A stretch of DNA of 64,000 nt from Sparassis latifolia (GCA_018466975.1 CM031561.1:3782001-3846000), one strand, 5' to 3'. Shown: positions 51,117-63,760, numbered from the stretch's first letter. A program made the numbers and translations. Notes: generated from the letters alone by a model not told the origin.

Positions 51117-51551
51117 CAGATCCTCTTACACGCTGCTGTCCGAGAGATGTGTAGGATAAACTGCAGGATGGTTGGACTTATGAGACGAGGAATTAATGGC
51201 TTCCCTTAATTCGTAGGCATTGACAGCGGAGGCTAGTGCGTCAAGTTGAAGGTAGAAGGGTCCACAGGAGGGTTGATGGTGCTGTTGCTGTTGAAGTTGG
51301 CAGCACTTGCGAAAAATGCCTGGTGACTGGAGGGAATATATCACCTCATGTCATTGACATGAGCTTGGAACATGAGCAACAACCTACCCTCTTTCTGGAG
51401 TAGAGGCATCGAAGACAGAGTGTATGACTGATTGATTCGGACTACTCTCTGACAGAAACTGGCAGTCTCTTGTTTGCAGGGGAGAATGCTCCGTCACATC
51501 ATTCGCATGCATTGTGATGTAATGATTCCAGCTCTGAGATGGTCTTGACAT
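51117..51551 (-). pseudogene. Orphan 5' part of a ZF-family gene, cut by the retroelement
   Basis: Exon 1 51551-51388 (MSRPSQSWNHYITMHANDV..., 54 codons plus two bases, the same length as exon 1 of ZF10). A 61-nt intron follows at 51327-51387 (GTAGGT...CTCCAG), then exon 2 from 51326. The phase-2 splice gives Gly-His-Gln-Ala-Phe-Phe-Ala, which aligns with Gly-His-Glu-Ala-Ser-Phe-Ala in ZF7. The frame meets TAG at 51233-51235; a 1-nt shift restores SAVNAYELREAINSSS. The sequence then runs into the LTR element at 51111 with no zinc fingers. It is on the same strand as the array and directly upstream of ZF8 if the insertion is removed. I infer that it is the missing front of ZF8. Confidence 0.72.
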
Positions 51552-51988
51552 TTTGATATGAGTGGATGATAGTAAGAAATGGCTGAGAAGTTTGGTGTGA
51601 GAGGGATGGACAAGATGATGTGAGGATATGGTGAAGAGGCATTGGGACTTTATCGGGGTAATTCGAGGATGGCGTAAGATGCACTCATTGCGCACGTGCT
51701 GCTCCATGGTCTCACACATATAACGCGTGCCAGGAAAAGGCAAGTTGGTGGCCAGTGAACTACATGCGCAGCATACACATTACCGTGACTCGGTGACACA
51801 AATCCCGATGAATTCAAGATCGATCGGCAAAAGGCGGACTACAATTGTTCCGAGTCCCACTGCGTCACGCAATCTTCCTCCAGAGTTCAGCTCACACGGG
51901 TTATACTATGAATTATCTTGGAGCTATCTGATTGCTAAATGAATCCCTCGACATTGAGCTACATGTGCTGACCTTGATGAAGAAGAAC

Positions 51989-52626
51989 TAGTGTTGTTGG
52001 TGGCTTGGCTTTTAAGCCCAAGCCAGGCCAAGCCGAGCCGTAGAAAGCCCGGCCAAGCCCGGCCCAAGCCGTCCGGAAGCCTTGCCGCTGGGCCTGGCTT
52101 GAGAATGCTCAAGCCCGAGCTGAGCCCGCGAGCCCGAGGCTTTCAGCGCTATGTGCAGCAAAAATACAGGACTGCCTAACCCAACATCCGGCCTCATTCA
52201 CACCTCACTGCTACCTTTGCTGGCACTCCTGGGCATACCAGAAAATTCCTCACTTTCACTATGACAACCTCTTCTGTAATATGCTCTTTTTTCCCCCAAA
52301 GGTAAGTATCTTCATGAAGGTATGATGATATTGAAACCCTTATAAACATTCATAGACTGGCACAACTCACCTATAATGCTATCCTAGAGGCTGCCAGTCA
52401 AGTTGAGCTGTCAATTTCTTATTGATCAACTATCTGAGTAGGTCACCTAGTAGCTACATACAAAATATTTTTTTTCTTCAGCAGGCCCTGGCTTAAGCCC
52501 AAGCCAAGCCTGAGCCAAGTCCAAGCCCTACCATCAGGCCTAGTTTGGAGTTTGATGAAGCCCAAGCCTGCTAAAGCCAAGCTAAAGCCAGGGCTTTCAG
52601 GCCAAGCCAGGCCCTCAATAACACTA
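51989..52626. mobile_element. AAGCC-rich element with TAGTGTT ends (possible hAT-type MITE)
   Basis: 638 bp. It begins TAGTGTTGTTGG and ends AACACTA, with about 26 bp of imperfect inverted termini extending into GGCTTGGC. Both subterminal regions (52.00-52.14 and 52.48-52.62 kb) are packed with AAGCC/AGGCC pentamers. GAAGAAC occurs just outside the left end and 4 bp outside the right end, so a target duplication is possible but not clean. There is no coding capacity. Confidence 0.5.
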
Positions 52627-52805
52627 ATCTGAAGAACATAGCTTGCATTTGAAGTGTCTGGCCTTTGAAGTGCCTGGCTGGATAAAAACAAGAATGGATT
52701 CTAGCATCTGCGATCAGGATCCCGGCCAAGTTGAATGTGGTTTCCGCTGATGTTGGTGTGTGCTCTCTAGTGCATGGAGAAATAGGTCTGACAGTCTATT
52801 TGACC

Positions 52806-53292
52806 GGTAAATTACCCAGGCTCAGTGCAATGCCTCTATTTTACCTACGTAAATTACTGTAAATTACACCGGGGCTACTTGACACTAATTAGCTGGTAAA
52901 GTAGCATAAATTACAGTGTAAAATAGCAAAAGGATGTTCACTAAGGCCACCTAAACATTGCTTTGCACTTTCTAGTGGGGGTTGATGTATTGTTGATGTA
53001 TCCATGGCTTCTTCCATCTATCACTGTAAACTATGATGTCTTTGAGGCATGCCTTCATGCACTTCCCCAATTTGGACAGGTGAGATTTGTCGCCTTATTT
53101 ATCGTCATCAATTCTCTCTTGTACACGTCGGTTCTGTCTGCTTTCTGACTATGTATAGCTCGTTCATACACTCATGGCAACCCATACAGTATCAGTCTAT
53201 TTTACCCTATTTTACCCTGTGTCACGGGCCCGTTTGAAATTTACAGTAAATTAACCGTAATTTACACCTGCTAATTAGCCCATGTAATTTAC
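52806..53292. mobile_element. Possible MITE with GTAAATTAC-rich inverted ends
   Basis: The left end GGTAAATTACCCAGGCT and the right end (reverse complement TGTAAATTACATGGGCT) match at 13 of 17 positions. Further GTAAATTAC/GTAATTTAC and CTATTTTAC words are scattered near both ends in opposite orientations. There is no coding frame and no clear target duplication. Confidence 0.35.
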
Positions 53293-53515
53293 ACCTACCT
53301 ATTTCCCCGCGCACTACTGCTCTCAGTAGCGTTTTCGATCCCTAGATCGGTGTTTCAATTTCTAACTACCACTGGTGACACTCAACCTCCGAATTCTCCG
53401 AACGTTCGGCGACTGCGCCTCCGCAGGGAGGATGAGAAGGCTTCATCGCGCGACGTGGACGTAGCCTTAGGTCTCTGCTACACAGAATCTATTTCGGGCT
53501 TTCAGTTTATTTGTT

Positions 53516-53839
53516 TTGGTGGATAATGTTTTGTGGCAAGTCCTAATCCGCCCTCCAGTTCCACCCACGATGACAGCGACCTCTCCTGTTCAGCATGCGG
53601 CGAAGTCGTTCAACTTTCCAGTGATGTTCTATAGATGGGATTATGATCCTCATCGGCACCATTTAGTGTGCTGGTCGCGCTGTATGGACCATCATGGGGT
53701 GGTGTCTAAAGACAGGACTACTGTGACAAAGGTACACAGCCTCAATACATTTCAATACAGCAGGGTGGAATATCACACGTTGCTTCCGTTCCGTAATCCA
53801 AGTACGTGGAATATCCCTGCAGAATGGCGAGTCGCATGA
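53516..53839 (+). other. ORF, unrecognised
   Basis: A 107-codon frame with protein-like content (SFNFPVMFYRWDYDPHRHH, LVCWSRCMDHHGVV). No family was recognised and no splice context is clear. It may be a fragment. Confidence 0.25.
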
Positions 53840-53970
53840 AGCGCATCCCTCTAGCGCAGTCGGTGATTTCAAAGCAGCGGTATTGCATCCAATTCCAAGT
53901 CAGGGACCAGCACACCTCCACTCACACAGCAGTACTTACATTGACATGTCCAGCCTTATTCCGTCGGCTT

Positions 53971-54160
53971 CATCAGCAAAAGTCAACTTTTGCTTACCTC
54001 CATTTAGCTCCCTTATCTCCTTAATTAAGGAGGTCTCCATTCTTATTTGGGCAATTAAAGCCGATAAGGGTGAATAATGGAGGAATAGGAGAAGGGATCT
54101 CCTTATATTTCCTTAATCAAAGGAATAACACCAGTAAGCAAAAGTTGACTTTTGCTGATG
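53971..54160. mobile_element. MITE with CATCAGCAAAA terminal inverted repeats
   Basis: 190 bp. It starts CATCAGCAAAAGTCAACTTT and ends with the perfect reverse complement over 26 bp. The interior contains TCCTTAATTAAGGA and AGGAATAAC words. It shares its first 11 bp with the element at 27841-28064. No coding capacity and no clear target duplication. Confidence 0.78.
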
Positions 54161-54639
54161 TTCACGCAGGCGCCCATGCCCTATCGAACCACCACCTCAA
54201 TTATAATTATAAACGCAGCCGAGGCCTTGCAACCATCTACAGTATGTGTCACGACGTAGATTCCCAACCTGCTCCTCATGGAAAACCTCGGTGGAAAGCC
54301 TCACTTACTGGCAGTGCGAATCCGCCGTTATCAAAGAAATAATCTCCCTGCTGAGCGCCGTTGTCTCCGCATCTGTGCCGCAGAGCGTCAATGCACAGCA
54401 TGGTCCGGCGCCAAAACCTTGGTCAGTTCTGTTGACCTTGGCTGTGAGGACAGGCCCTCCTTCGCCTACCATGCTGTTGCCTCGCCTCATCTTAACATAG
54501 CCCTCTCGCCCCTCAGTAAATTATTCTCCCCTGATGTCTGTGTCCTGCTAGTACCTCTGCTTGTCGCAACCGAGCTTTCACTACGATTGGAAGACATCTA
54601 CCGATGGTGTGTACTCTCGCATTCTCTCAGCATTTGGCT

Positions 54640-54790
54640 CCTGTCAGTGAGACTCCTCTTATAACGTTTCGCTGCAGGCCGTCGCCCTAACGTTACTAGG
54701 TCCTTCTCGATGACGGTCCGTAGATCGTCGATGCCCCCTCTACCCCTTGACGGAAATCGTTCACAGTCTTCGTGATGCTTTCTATGGCTG
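54640..54790 (+). repeat. Recurrent decayed plus-strand segment (copy c)
   Basis: GCTGCAGGCCGTCGCC followed by a GGTCCGTAGATCGTCGAT-type segment; related to 39960-40150. The preceding 0.4 kb has a moderately protein-like plus frame (CLRICAAERQCTAWSGAKTL) that I cannot identify. Confidence 0.4.
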
Positions 54791-56782
54791 TGGTGAGCGA
54801 CAGCGTCTGTTCTAGATTGTTTCTTTCCTTCGTCGCGGTAGGAGCGAATGGTTATGGCTGTGAGTCCTTTGTTTTCTCGGTCTCAGGAAAACATACAGAT
54901 ACTTAAACGGCATGAGGTCCGATTAGAGACTCCAGAAGAGCAACAGAAGTCACCAACTGGCTACCGTCGGTGTCGTTCTGACCTGCGTGGGTACGCAGAT
55001 ACTCTGCCCGCTGTTCGAGTTGGCGTTCGCACCTATCCGAGGTCGGGACGTCTCGAGTCTGACGACTAATGCACCAGCACTGCTCAGCGATCATGACCTT
55101 ATCTCTGATGCATCTCATACATTGAGTCCGAATGTTCCAGGCACGTCTGTACCTTTGTAATGACCTTTTGAGCACACGTTCATTTCCGGTGTAGACCAGG
55201 CTTTTTTTGGCCCCGCAGGGCGCGCTCACGAAGGTTTTGTGTGCGGACAAGGCTTACAGGCCCCCGTAGTGCTTGGCAACAGTAATTGCCAGTCAACGCT
55301 CACACAGACCTTACCCCAGCCGTACCCCGCCGTACCCTGCCGTACCCCGCTACCTCAGCGCTCTCCGTCACGCTCTCCCCTGGGGTTCAAGCTTCAACTG
55401 TCCTGAACCGTCGGGAACATTTTGGTTCGCGGTGGTCACCCTCGACTTGTGTCAAATCGTTGAGATATCGCTGACCCGACACTTCTTCAGCAGTTTGCTA
55501 TCCCTCGTTTCCCAGGTACTCGTATGGTCTCACCTCAGATCTAGTCTTTGGCAATATCCCTGTACTGCCTCTTTCACGGGGGTAAATCGCACTCCGCTCA
55601 GTGGGTTTCAGGAATATGACGGACAGAGGCATCTACTCTAGATGCCGCACACTTCGTCGAGCTTGGAAACAAATAATCCCGCGAATCTTTTTTGTCCCTA
55701 CATTGTCGCCTCTTTTTGTTGTGTGCTTCCTCGGTGAATACAATATATTCGTACGTTCATGCTATACGCAAGACCGAAAGATGTAGTTCGCCGGTGCCCT
55801 GCCGTGGTCTCCAACCCACATCCAACGCATCCTGTCAACGTGGTCGCAACCGTGCTCGAATCTTGTGAAGTTTAACCTTTTAAGGACTGTAAATCAATCA
55901 CAATTTTATCTCCGCGAATGAACCGGGACGTCGCAGGCATGTTTCCACGATTTCGTTCACCGATAACGCGTTCAATTGGTGGTGCCAACTGTGTTTAATG
56001 ATGTGCATTTTTCCAAGGCAGTACGGACGACATGCGGACATGCAGTGTTTTTGTGGGCTACAGTATGGTAGGAGCGAAGGGAGGATGTACATAACGAACA
56101 ATAATCAAGATGGCAACGTTCGCGGTCAAGAGCTAACAGCCAGTCAGTTTATAGATGCAGCGACAGGTGAGGTGCAGAGCAGAGTTTCGGAATGACGCTG
56201 AAAATCTGCCTGCCGACGACGTCTCTAATAACTCGTATAAGATATTGGTTACGAGAGCAATATATGCGGTCGCTCGTGATGGGCGGAGGGCGAGATCCTA
56301 CAGGAATACGAAGTAAGACGTCAGGAGATAAAGCTACATCGGTGAAAGACAAACCATGAAAGATGCACGATAGGACGGAGAGAAACCAACAAATATAATA
56401 GAGATCAACGATATGGAGTAAGGTGAGATGGCGAGCACATCATGATGCGTGTGGATGGCGAACCAAAGGGGTAGTCGCGCGAACCAAAAATAATGAATAA
56501 ATAGAACCGTGCATGCCAGTGGCATGCTATGGAACAATCAAGATGATGAGATAGTTCGGAGATAAAAGTAAAAATATAAGGGGCGAACCGTCGGAATAAA
56601 TTATGATGGGTGTGTTAATAACTATGGTGAACCTGCACAGGTGTGGGCACTAACAACAAACTGTAGACCATGAGAATCATGTCATCGAAGAGAGTACACC
56701 AATATCTGTCTTGCGAGATCGTGCCGAGAAACATTATTAGGAGAACGCAGACACGACATGCAAGAATCATTTGCTCACCAAG
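54791..56782. other. Spacer and ZF9 3' flank
   Basis: No supportable gene. ATGGCGAACC-type motifs occur at about 56.46 and 56.58 kb, 0.2-0.33 kb past the ZF9 stop. Confidence 0.3.
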
Positions 56783-57918
56783 CTAGAGAGGGGTGGCTAC
56801 GCCCTTGCAGCGCTCCTTCTTATGCTTCTGGCATACATCCTTCCTGGAATACTTCTTTCCGCAACCATCACATACGACCGCGGTGGATCTCAAGTGGATT
56901 GCTGCGATATGTATTCCAAGGTTTGCCTGCACCATTCGGTGTCCGCACCGCCCGCTATCGGTGCACCACTCGCATAGAATCAGGGCCTGCCGGTCCAAAA
57001 CGCCGCAGAAGTGAATGTCCTTAACATGGCGCTCTATTCCGCCTCGCGTGATGTCATCCATCAGGACCACGCATTCTCCACCCCAGAAGCAGCGCGTGCG
57101 CATTGGTAGAAGACAGGCCGCATCTGATGCGAACACCGTCGGCTGGGGGCGCTCGAGTGTGTACGGTTGGGCGCGGTGATGACCGTGAACTGGTGGATAA
57201 GGGGAGCGCCCGTGAAGGTAGACAGAAGGCACTGTTTGGTTCACTGGTAGCATGTCAGCCTGATATTGATAATCAACCGCATGTGGACGGGGCGCGCCAG
57301 TGCCCGCAGTCGCAGAAAGTGCATTCATATTCATATCTTGACCGGCCCGTGGATAACGAGGGCTCAATGGATAGTTTGATTGAAGGAGATATCTTCCTCC
57401 CACATGAAAGGTGTCATGATCACTTGTAGATACAGCGAATGAGTTGAGATCAGATTCGGAAGGCCCTGAGTAAGGTGGGTCGTAAGAAGGAATATGGAGA
57501 GAGTATTGTCCAAGCGGTTGCTCTGCGACACCATTGTAAGATCGAGGAAAAGTCATCGTATCCAGATTGAATGGTAGGGAGTGTATCGGCGGTTGGAAAG
57601 TCTCGTAAGCGGGAGTGCTAGGTATACCGGAGAACGTCCAATCAAAGCTGGGATCATTCACAAGGGGGTCATTATTGTCCATTGAATCGGCAGCATCTAT
57701 CAACGATGTCCCATGACTGTACAAGCGATATCATAATGATCAGTGACATTGTTGAAAAGCGCGGCCTGAACGTACCCTCGTCGGTCGACGGGCGTGTAGG
57801 GAATCGATTGACTCGGGCCAGAGCCACAAGGGACCCTATCGTCTCTTGCTAGTGGATAGTTATCCGAACGCGCAAGAGTTAAGGCAAGATTGTTCCAGTC
57901 CTGAAGCGATTGCGACAT
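56783..57918 (-). CDS. Tandem-CWCH2 zinc-finger protein, array member ZF9
   Basis: Exon 1 57918-57776 (MSQSLQDWNNLALTLARSD..., 47 codons plus two bases), a 59-nt intron 57717-57775 (GTACGT...GTACAG), exon 2 57716-56783; 358 residues. Exon 1 shows NYPLARDDRVPCGSGPSQS, close to ZF10. The middle region is Ser/Pro/Tyr-rich. Finger A is CFWGGECVVLMDDI...ERHVKDIH. Finger B is CEWCTDSGRC with an extra Cys and GIHIAAIH in place of the otherwise fixed GKH. Finger C is CDGCGKKYSRKDVCQKH plus a final Cys, with Cys replacing Leu in DVL. All ligands remain. A GTGAGC donor-like site lies 4 nt after the stop. Confidence 0.86.
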
Positions 57919-59059
57919 GTCAATGGATAACAGCAGGGAGGAGAGGGTAGAGGTACTAACTAGGTGTCCCGTTTTTAATCATTTCATGAAGTGGTTGAGG
58001 TCGTTCATTGGGAGCATGTTTCTGTACATTGGTGGCTACAGACAGTGCGATCATGGCACTATACTTTAAAAAAATTATTTGCTCCAAACGCAGATTTTCG
58101 GAATTTACCGCAAGTCCGAGATTATCTTCGGCCGGGGGTTAGATTACCGTGTGACGCGTGACATCTGCGTGTACTCTATCTACCGCCATGTCAAATGCCT
58201 CTCTACTCGCGGTGCATATTTTTGCCTCATCGTCTGGTACCCAGCAATATTTCCTGGCCAGCTCAGGTCGATTGGTCTTTCGACTGCAAAGAATTCAAGA
58301 CTGTAACAAATAGCACGTAGGACACAGCAAAATCAGGGCAAAGTTGGATGTATCTATTGTGGAATTGCAACGGTACGAGCCGAGTATTCAGCCTACCCAA
58401 TGTTCACCCTCAGGCTGTCGATTTCCTGATCGCCCATCTTTCCCCGAAGCACGCATGGTTCGTTTTGCTATCTTCAGCGCACGCAAGAACCTCGCGTTGC
58501 GCAGCTATATTATTACACCTGGTGTTGCGTCTGCATCTTCGACACACCCATCAACGGCGTCACCGTGACGCAGGCAGTGATTCGCCATCGTCCTCATGGT
58601 GAAATGACCTTGAGCATGCAGGCAGGACAGCACGCTTAGAGCGTGTTTGCAACGAGGTGTCAGGCCGTTTTCGGTCAATCGGAAGGCCGAATCAGCAAAA
58701 CACTTCTTTCCTGGGGAGCTTGAAGGCGTCGCAAAAAGACTCTATTTGGAAAGGTTAGTGTCATCGGTGAAGCTTACGGCCCGTGGTTGCGCGCACGGAC
58801 CGTGATTCTTTGACGAGCCTACATCAGCTATCCCTGTCGCACACTTGGGTGGAATTCTCACTTGCAGTCGTTCTTATGCTGATGCTTCTTGCCTCCACAT
58901 TCGAACAGATCTTGCGTCCCTTCGATCCATCTCGCCTCGATCCCTCTGTTCATGGAGATCGGGTACATTGTTAGCGGGATCGGGGTTAGGGGAAACATCT
59001 CGAGATTGAAGCGGAAGTAAATGGGCCAATCCGCGACATGCTGATAACCGAACCCTATA
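57919..59059. other. Spacer upstream of ZF9
   Basis: Contains the ZF9 5' flank. Plus-strand frames at 58344-58602 (VFSLPNVHPQAVDFLIAHL) are weakly protein-like but unrecognised. Confidence 0.25.
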
Positions 59060-59341
59060 CACTGGATGCAATTTCCAATAAGTTGGGTGGATTATGCAGA
59101 AGTTATTTGAAAGATAGAGTGAATAAGTTTAGTGTAAGTTGTACTGCTTAGGAGAGACTTATCTGAAAGTTATCCTAAAAATGGAAAACTTATTATGAAG
59201 TTATTTCTACTTTGAGATAGGTTTCAAATAACTTTGAGATAAGTCTCTTGTGAGCAGTGCCACTTACACTAAATTTATTCACTCTATCTTTCAAATAACA
59301 TTCGCATACTCCCGCCAACTTATTGGAAATTGTATCCAGTG
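59060..59341. mobile_element. CACTG-ended MITE with long inverted repeats (CACTA-like)
   Basis: 282 bp. It starts CACTGGATGCAATTTCCAAT and ends with the inverse of CACTGGATACAATTTCCAAT. The inverted arms extend about 120 bp with roughly 85-90% similarity by eye, so the element folds into one long hairpin. A 3-bp direct repeat ATA flanks it. CACTR ends plus a 3-bp duplication fit the CACTA/CMC superfamily. No transposase. Confidence 0.75.
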
Positions 59342-60553
59342 ATAGCTGAATCGTCTGTTGTGTTGCGTCATCAAACTGGTCCAGACAGTAGTGCATCACA
59401 ATCAACAGGAACACGAGTTAGCGATATGTACCGACCAAAAAAAACTACCGAGGAAGCCGTCGCTATGGGTACCGCTCCTCAGTCCATATATACCTATCTA
59501 CCGCAGCTATTCGTAGGGTAAGCCCCCGAGGATCAGCACCCACGTCCTTCGAGATCCGCAAATCAATCGCGATTTCATATATATTTCCTTTCACGCACTG
59601 AATCCGATCGTCACAATGCGTGTTTTTCGCTTCGAGATGACAGTATTGGAGATTCGACTTCCTTAAACGTGTGGTTAGGTAGCGTGTGCAGCACACGACG
59701 ACGAAGGAGGGTGCGAACGGATACGAGTGCGCGAGGGGCAAGCTGGGGGTCCAGAGTGTCCGAACAAAATGAGGATGCACAGAGCAAAGACAAAGCGAAA
59801 ATCCACTGCCGACTCATCTTACGGGCTCGTAAAGACCAACAATTACAACGATACGAATAGAATAGTGACATGCAAACATACAAATAGAAGCATCCAACAG
59901 CCGACTACAGTCGAACGTCGAGCCTCAATCGCATATAACATAAACATATCATTTGCATAAGACCTAGGCCTGTTGTTACAACATAATATCGATGGTAAAT
60001 GGACATGCATGTGCCGAGGGGGAAAATGCTACATAAGTGACTGTCCGCGCATGAAATGCAGTGGCGCCGTGAGCGCGGAGAATACGGAAATGTATGGGAA
60101 TGGTGAACTGGGGAAGAGATGCGTAGCGTAAAAGGTAAATGAAAGATAAATAGATGATCGCGACCAAGCACAAGTCAACGATATGCTGGAGTGTGTCGGG
60201 AGTGAGGAAATCATGATACGGGTGTAAGCAGTGAACGATTGGTGAATATGATTATGGCAAATATTCCAATGATTAGCATGAACTTGCGTAATGTGAATAG
60301 ATTAGCGGGGTGGACGGATAAACCACAAGGAATGTGTGGGCAGAGGGAGTGAGTCAATCCATATCCTGAATATAGTTGGGAAGAACACAGCCAGTCGACG
60401 GAGCACTGCCCCGATACTGCAAGCGAGAAACTGTGGTTGCGACGCGGTTCTCAGTGAACGAAGCGTGTTATCACTGCCGCAAATACTGTAGATGCTGCAG
60501 CATAAGACTTAGCGCCGTCAGAGATGGGACACAAGATGGATCACTCACACTAC
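59342..60553. other. Spacer and ZF10 3' flank
   Basis: No supportable gene. A GAATGGTGAACTGGGG motif lies at about 60.10 kb, similar to the GGCGAACC motif behind ZF7-ZF9. Confidence 0.3.
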
Positions 60554-61736
60554 TCATAGAGGACCGGGCATACCCCTGCAGTGAGCTTTCTTGTGCTTCC
60601 AGAGCACATCCTTCCTACAGAACATCTTTCGGCATACATTGCACATGACAGAGGTCGACCGCAGATGCTTCGACGCTACGTGCTTGCCAAAGCCGCCCTG
60701 AGCCATCATGCGCCCGCATCTCTCATCCCCAGTGTGCCATCTACATTCTCCCCGGACGATGCGATTCCATTGTTCATGTAGGTGTACGGCCCTAAGATGA
60801 CGCTCAACGCCGCCTGGCGTCATGTCATCCAGCAAAACATCGCACTGTCCTCCCCAGAAGCAGCGCGTACGGAATGGCAAAAGAGCGGCAGGATCCGAGG
60901 CTGGCACCGCCAGCTCAGGTTGCTCGGTTAGAGTGCGAGAAGTAGAAGGGACTGGATAGGGCCCCGTGAGGCGGTGATCATGAAGTCGTGAATGAACCGG
61001 CCTGAACTGCCGACCAAAGGGTGGGCGCCCGCGACTAGTCATGGATGCGGCTGAGGAGACGACCGGCGATAGAACGCGTTGAGCTTGAGCATGGGCTATC
61101 GTCATCTGCGGTGGAAGTGTAGCAGCCGGAGCGGTGGGTACGTCGATGCCAGGATCCTGGTAAATGCCAAGGGCAGGTGAACGACAGGGGTAGTCCGGTG
61201 GACAGACATAGTTTGCTCCCTGGTGAAAAATGTCGTACTCGACACCAGGAACGCCTGTATCATTAGGGCCGGAATATGCATTAAATATATCGTTGGAAGG
61301 CGTGAAGGGAGCACACTGTTCCACACGCTGCTGTCCGACAGAAATATGGGAGGACAAATCTGTGGGATGTCGGTCGGAATACAAGGACGAGGACGTCTGG
61401 GGTGCATTGTAAGCTTGAGCAATAGGCATGTCCGACAACAAGTCTCCAAGCGGGTCAATGTCACCGATGGATTTTGCGGGGCTTGCCAGTGCGAGCGAGT
61501 CCTCGTCGCGACTATGTAAGGGGCATCGCCGATAATCAGCGACACACCTCAAGGACAACCGTAAGAATTCACCTTGCTGCAGGCCAGCCAGCCTCGAAGA
61601 AAGACTGCGCAACTGAATGACTCGGACCAGCTCCGTACGGCATCCTGTCGTCTCTTGCTCGCGCAGGATAACGCTCTGTCAGACCGTTCGCATCGATAGA
61701 GCCAACCTGGTAGGAGTTGTCAGTAGGGCTCGTCAT
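60554..61736 (-). CDS. Tandem-CWCH2 zinc-finger protein, array member ZF10
   Basis: Exon 1 61736-61573 (MTSPTDNSYQVGSIDANGL..., 54 codons plus two bases), a 61-nt intron 61512-61572 (GTGAAT...CATAG), exon 2 61511-60554; 373 residues, the longest member. Exon 1 contains RYPARARDDRMPYGAGPSHS. The middle region is Ser/Pro/Tyr-rich, with GIYQDPGIDV. Fingers: CFWGGQCDVLLDDMTPGG...ERHLRAVH; CRWHTGDERC...GKHVASKH; CNVCRKMFCRKDVLWKH plus a final Cys. A perfect GTGAGT donor-like site lies 5 nt after the TGA stop. Nearest relative is ZF9. All metal ligands and the family motifs are intact, so this is a good reference copy. Confidence 0.88.
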
Positions 61737-63579
61737 ATTGGTGGAATAGGATGGAGAGGAACAACAGGGGAACTTGGGACAGAAGGTCTCGACGTGTGCG
61801 TATTAAATAGAGACTAGCCGGCTCCTCGGCACTGAAAGGAGGACAGTGGCCTTGATGAGAACGTGGCTGCAGACACATAGGCTGCCTCATGGTCGAGGAG
61901 GCCTGAAGCTTTCACTGCAGGTCGCCGTGGATCAGATCGATCATTGATACATAGTAGTCAATTGAATCCTCCTATGCCTGTCCAGGTGTTCATTCAGAAT
62001 TACTGCAGAACATCGTGAATCGAGCCCGAGCTTGGATGTCAGAATGCCCGTTGCCAGTGGGTGAGTCACTCGATTGCGAGTCGTCACGCGTCACGTTCCA
62101 CGGCATTCCTCCCACCGCTGTGACATGTCCATCTGGCCTTGATCTGGCCTCCCGCTTTGCGACGGAAACGAGTCGTTCGGTGCCACAAGCGGATCTAAAA
62201 CAGCGTCTGTCCATCCAAGGAGCAAAGTTGGGATGTTGTTTCAGAACCAATCTTCAATGTGTGGCCATGATGCATCGGGTATCACAGCCAGATATAACTC
62301 GTGGTCACTCCCCCTCTCTCCTCTCTCTCCGTCTGAATAAGTGCTACACATTCGGTCAAATTTTAGCAACCTGCTGATTTTATTTGCAGTTGACTTGTCT
62401 CGTGTTCAATTGCGGACATATGCCATTGTGCGTATCTTTTTTTCCCGTCTTCAGTATTAGATTTATCGACAGTTGATAGCAGAACACCCTTAACTCTGGT
62501 CAATGCTTCATCATTTCAAAGCAGGGCCAGATAGTCATTTTGATTGAAGTGATTTGTTCAGTTTTGACAAGTACGGGTTCGTCTGCCGGATGTGCCGGTG
62601 GAACTGCAGCCTGGCTCAGAACGTGTGCAGTGGCTGAGGATGAAGCTGTCACAGTGTCTTTCAACTTGCAATTTTAACGGTGGTGCAGGAAGGTGTATTG
62701 TTCGTCAAGGACGCAGACCTGGAGGCGTTCCATCCCGTGTTGGGTGACTTTACAAGCAATCATTTGTCCTACTTCTGCTCTCCATGATGAGGGCACAGTC
62801 CTTCGAGAAGATAGCCAGTGTGCGCCATGCTCCGCTCATCCTTTTCATTGAACCACCACGGCCAGCGCGCGTGAAGGTGCATTGAATGGGGTAGGGTCTG
62901 AGATGGTGGCGATCAATGCACTGCAGAACACGGCCTCGATGCCTTCTCATTCCACGGTGGGTGGTCATTTATGGTGTTCACCCACCGTTGATGCGTGCAG
63001 CGAAACGCTGGGTCTGATTGTCCAACGTCATTGCTGACAGCGCAGTGGAGCACGCGGCTTGCTCATGCAACAATCCAGCTGTGCCATTGAATCCGCATCT
63101 GGGTCAGATGCCGCGCCTTCATCGGACATACCTAGCTCCGGGACCAGCGACATCACACGAGCAGTGATATACCATCGATTGTATGGCTCGAAGTTGTCTC
63201 ATGAGCAGAACGTGATACAGTGCGAAGGTGGCCGCTATGTTGACGACGCTGTGTTTCCGAAGGCGAATGTCGCAACCTGTGGACTTTGGACGCCATACTG
63301 ATTCCGGCGCACCGCATTCCACTCAGAATTCGGGCGCTTGTGATGTCTCTGCTTTGGCGTCCCTCGATGGCTGTGGCGGCTTCGGAGTTTCGTGCACTGA
63401 CCATCCCGCGATGCCAATCAACCGGTTCTGTCTCTTACCCTCACCATGATCATCCCGGCGTCCTCCCCTCAACCGCACTCTCTGGCAGAGTTCCCGCTGC
63501 TCTGCTGACGGCGCCTTACACCATGCTCGGTAAGATCTGTTCGCGGTTTGTGGCCGTTGACGCACTGTGGGCAAATATT
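61737..63579. other. Spacer upstream of ZF10, no supportable gene
   Basis: Medium-length frames at 62015-62377 and 63059-63301 lack recognisable motifs. Confidence 0.3.
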
Positions 63580-63760
63580 TGATCACGCCTCGGTTCTGGT
63601 CCGTGGCGCAGATGTCAGCGTCATCGCGATCGGCCTCGTTCAGGGAGATCACTCAAACTTCCCCTGTGCATTTCAGGATCATAGCTAGTGGAACGATCAA
63701 TCTCAAGATCGTGTCTTCATGCAAAATCCGCCGAGGCGGGAGCAGACGGTACAGTAGCGG
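63580..63760 (+). repeat. Recurrent decayed plus-strand segment (copy d)
   Basis: CCTCGGTTCTGGTCCGTGG then CGCAGATGTCAGCGTCATCG and AGGATCATAGCTAGTGGAA, matching 40.0-40.1 kb in order and spacing. It indicates that a further array-type unit starts to the right of ZF10. Confidence 0.55.

Noticed and set aside
53850..53920. tRNA-like stretch (CTCTAGCGCAGTCGGTG)
   Set aside because: It resembles a D-arm, but no matching acceptor stem, anticodon stem or T-arm GTTCRA could be folded around it.
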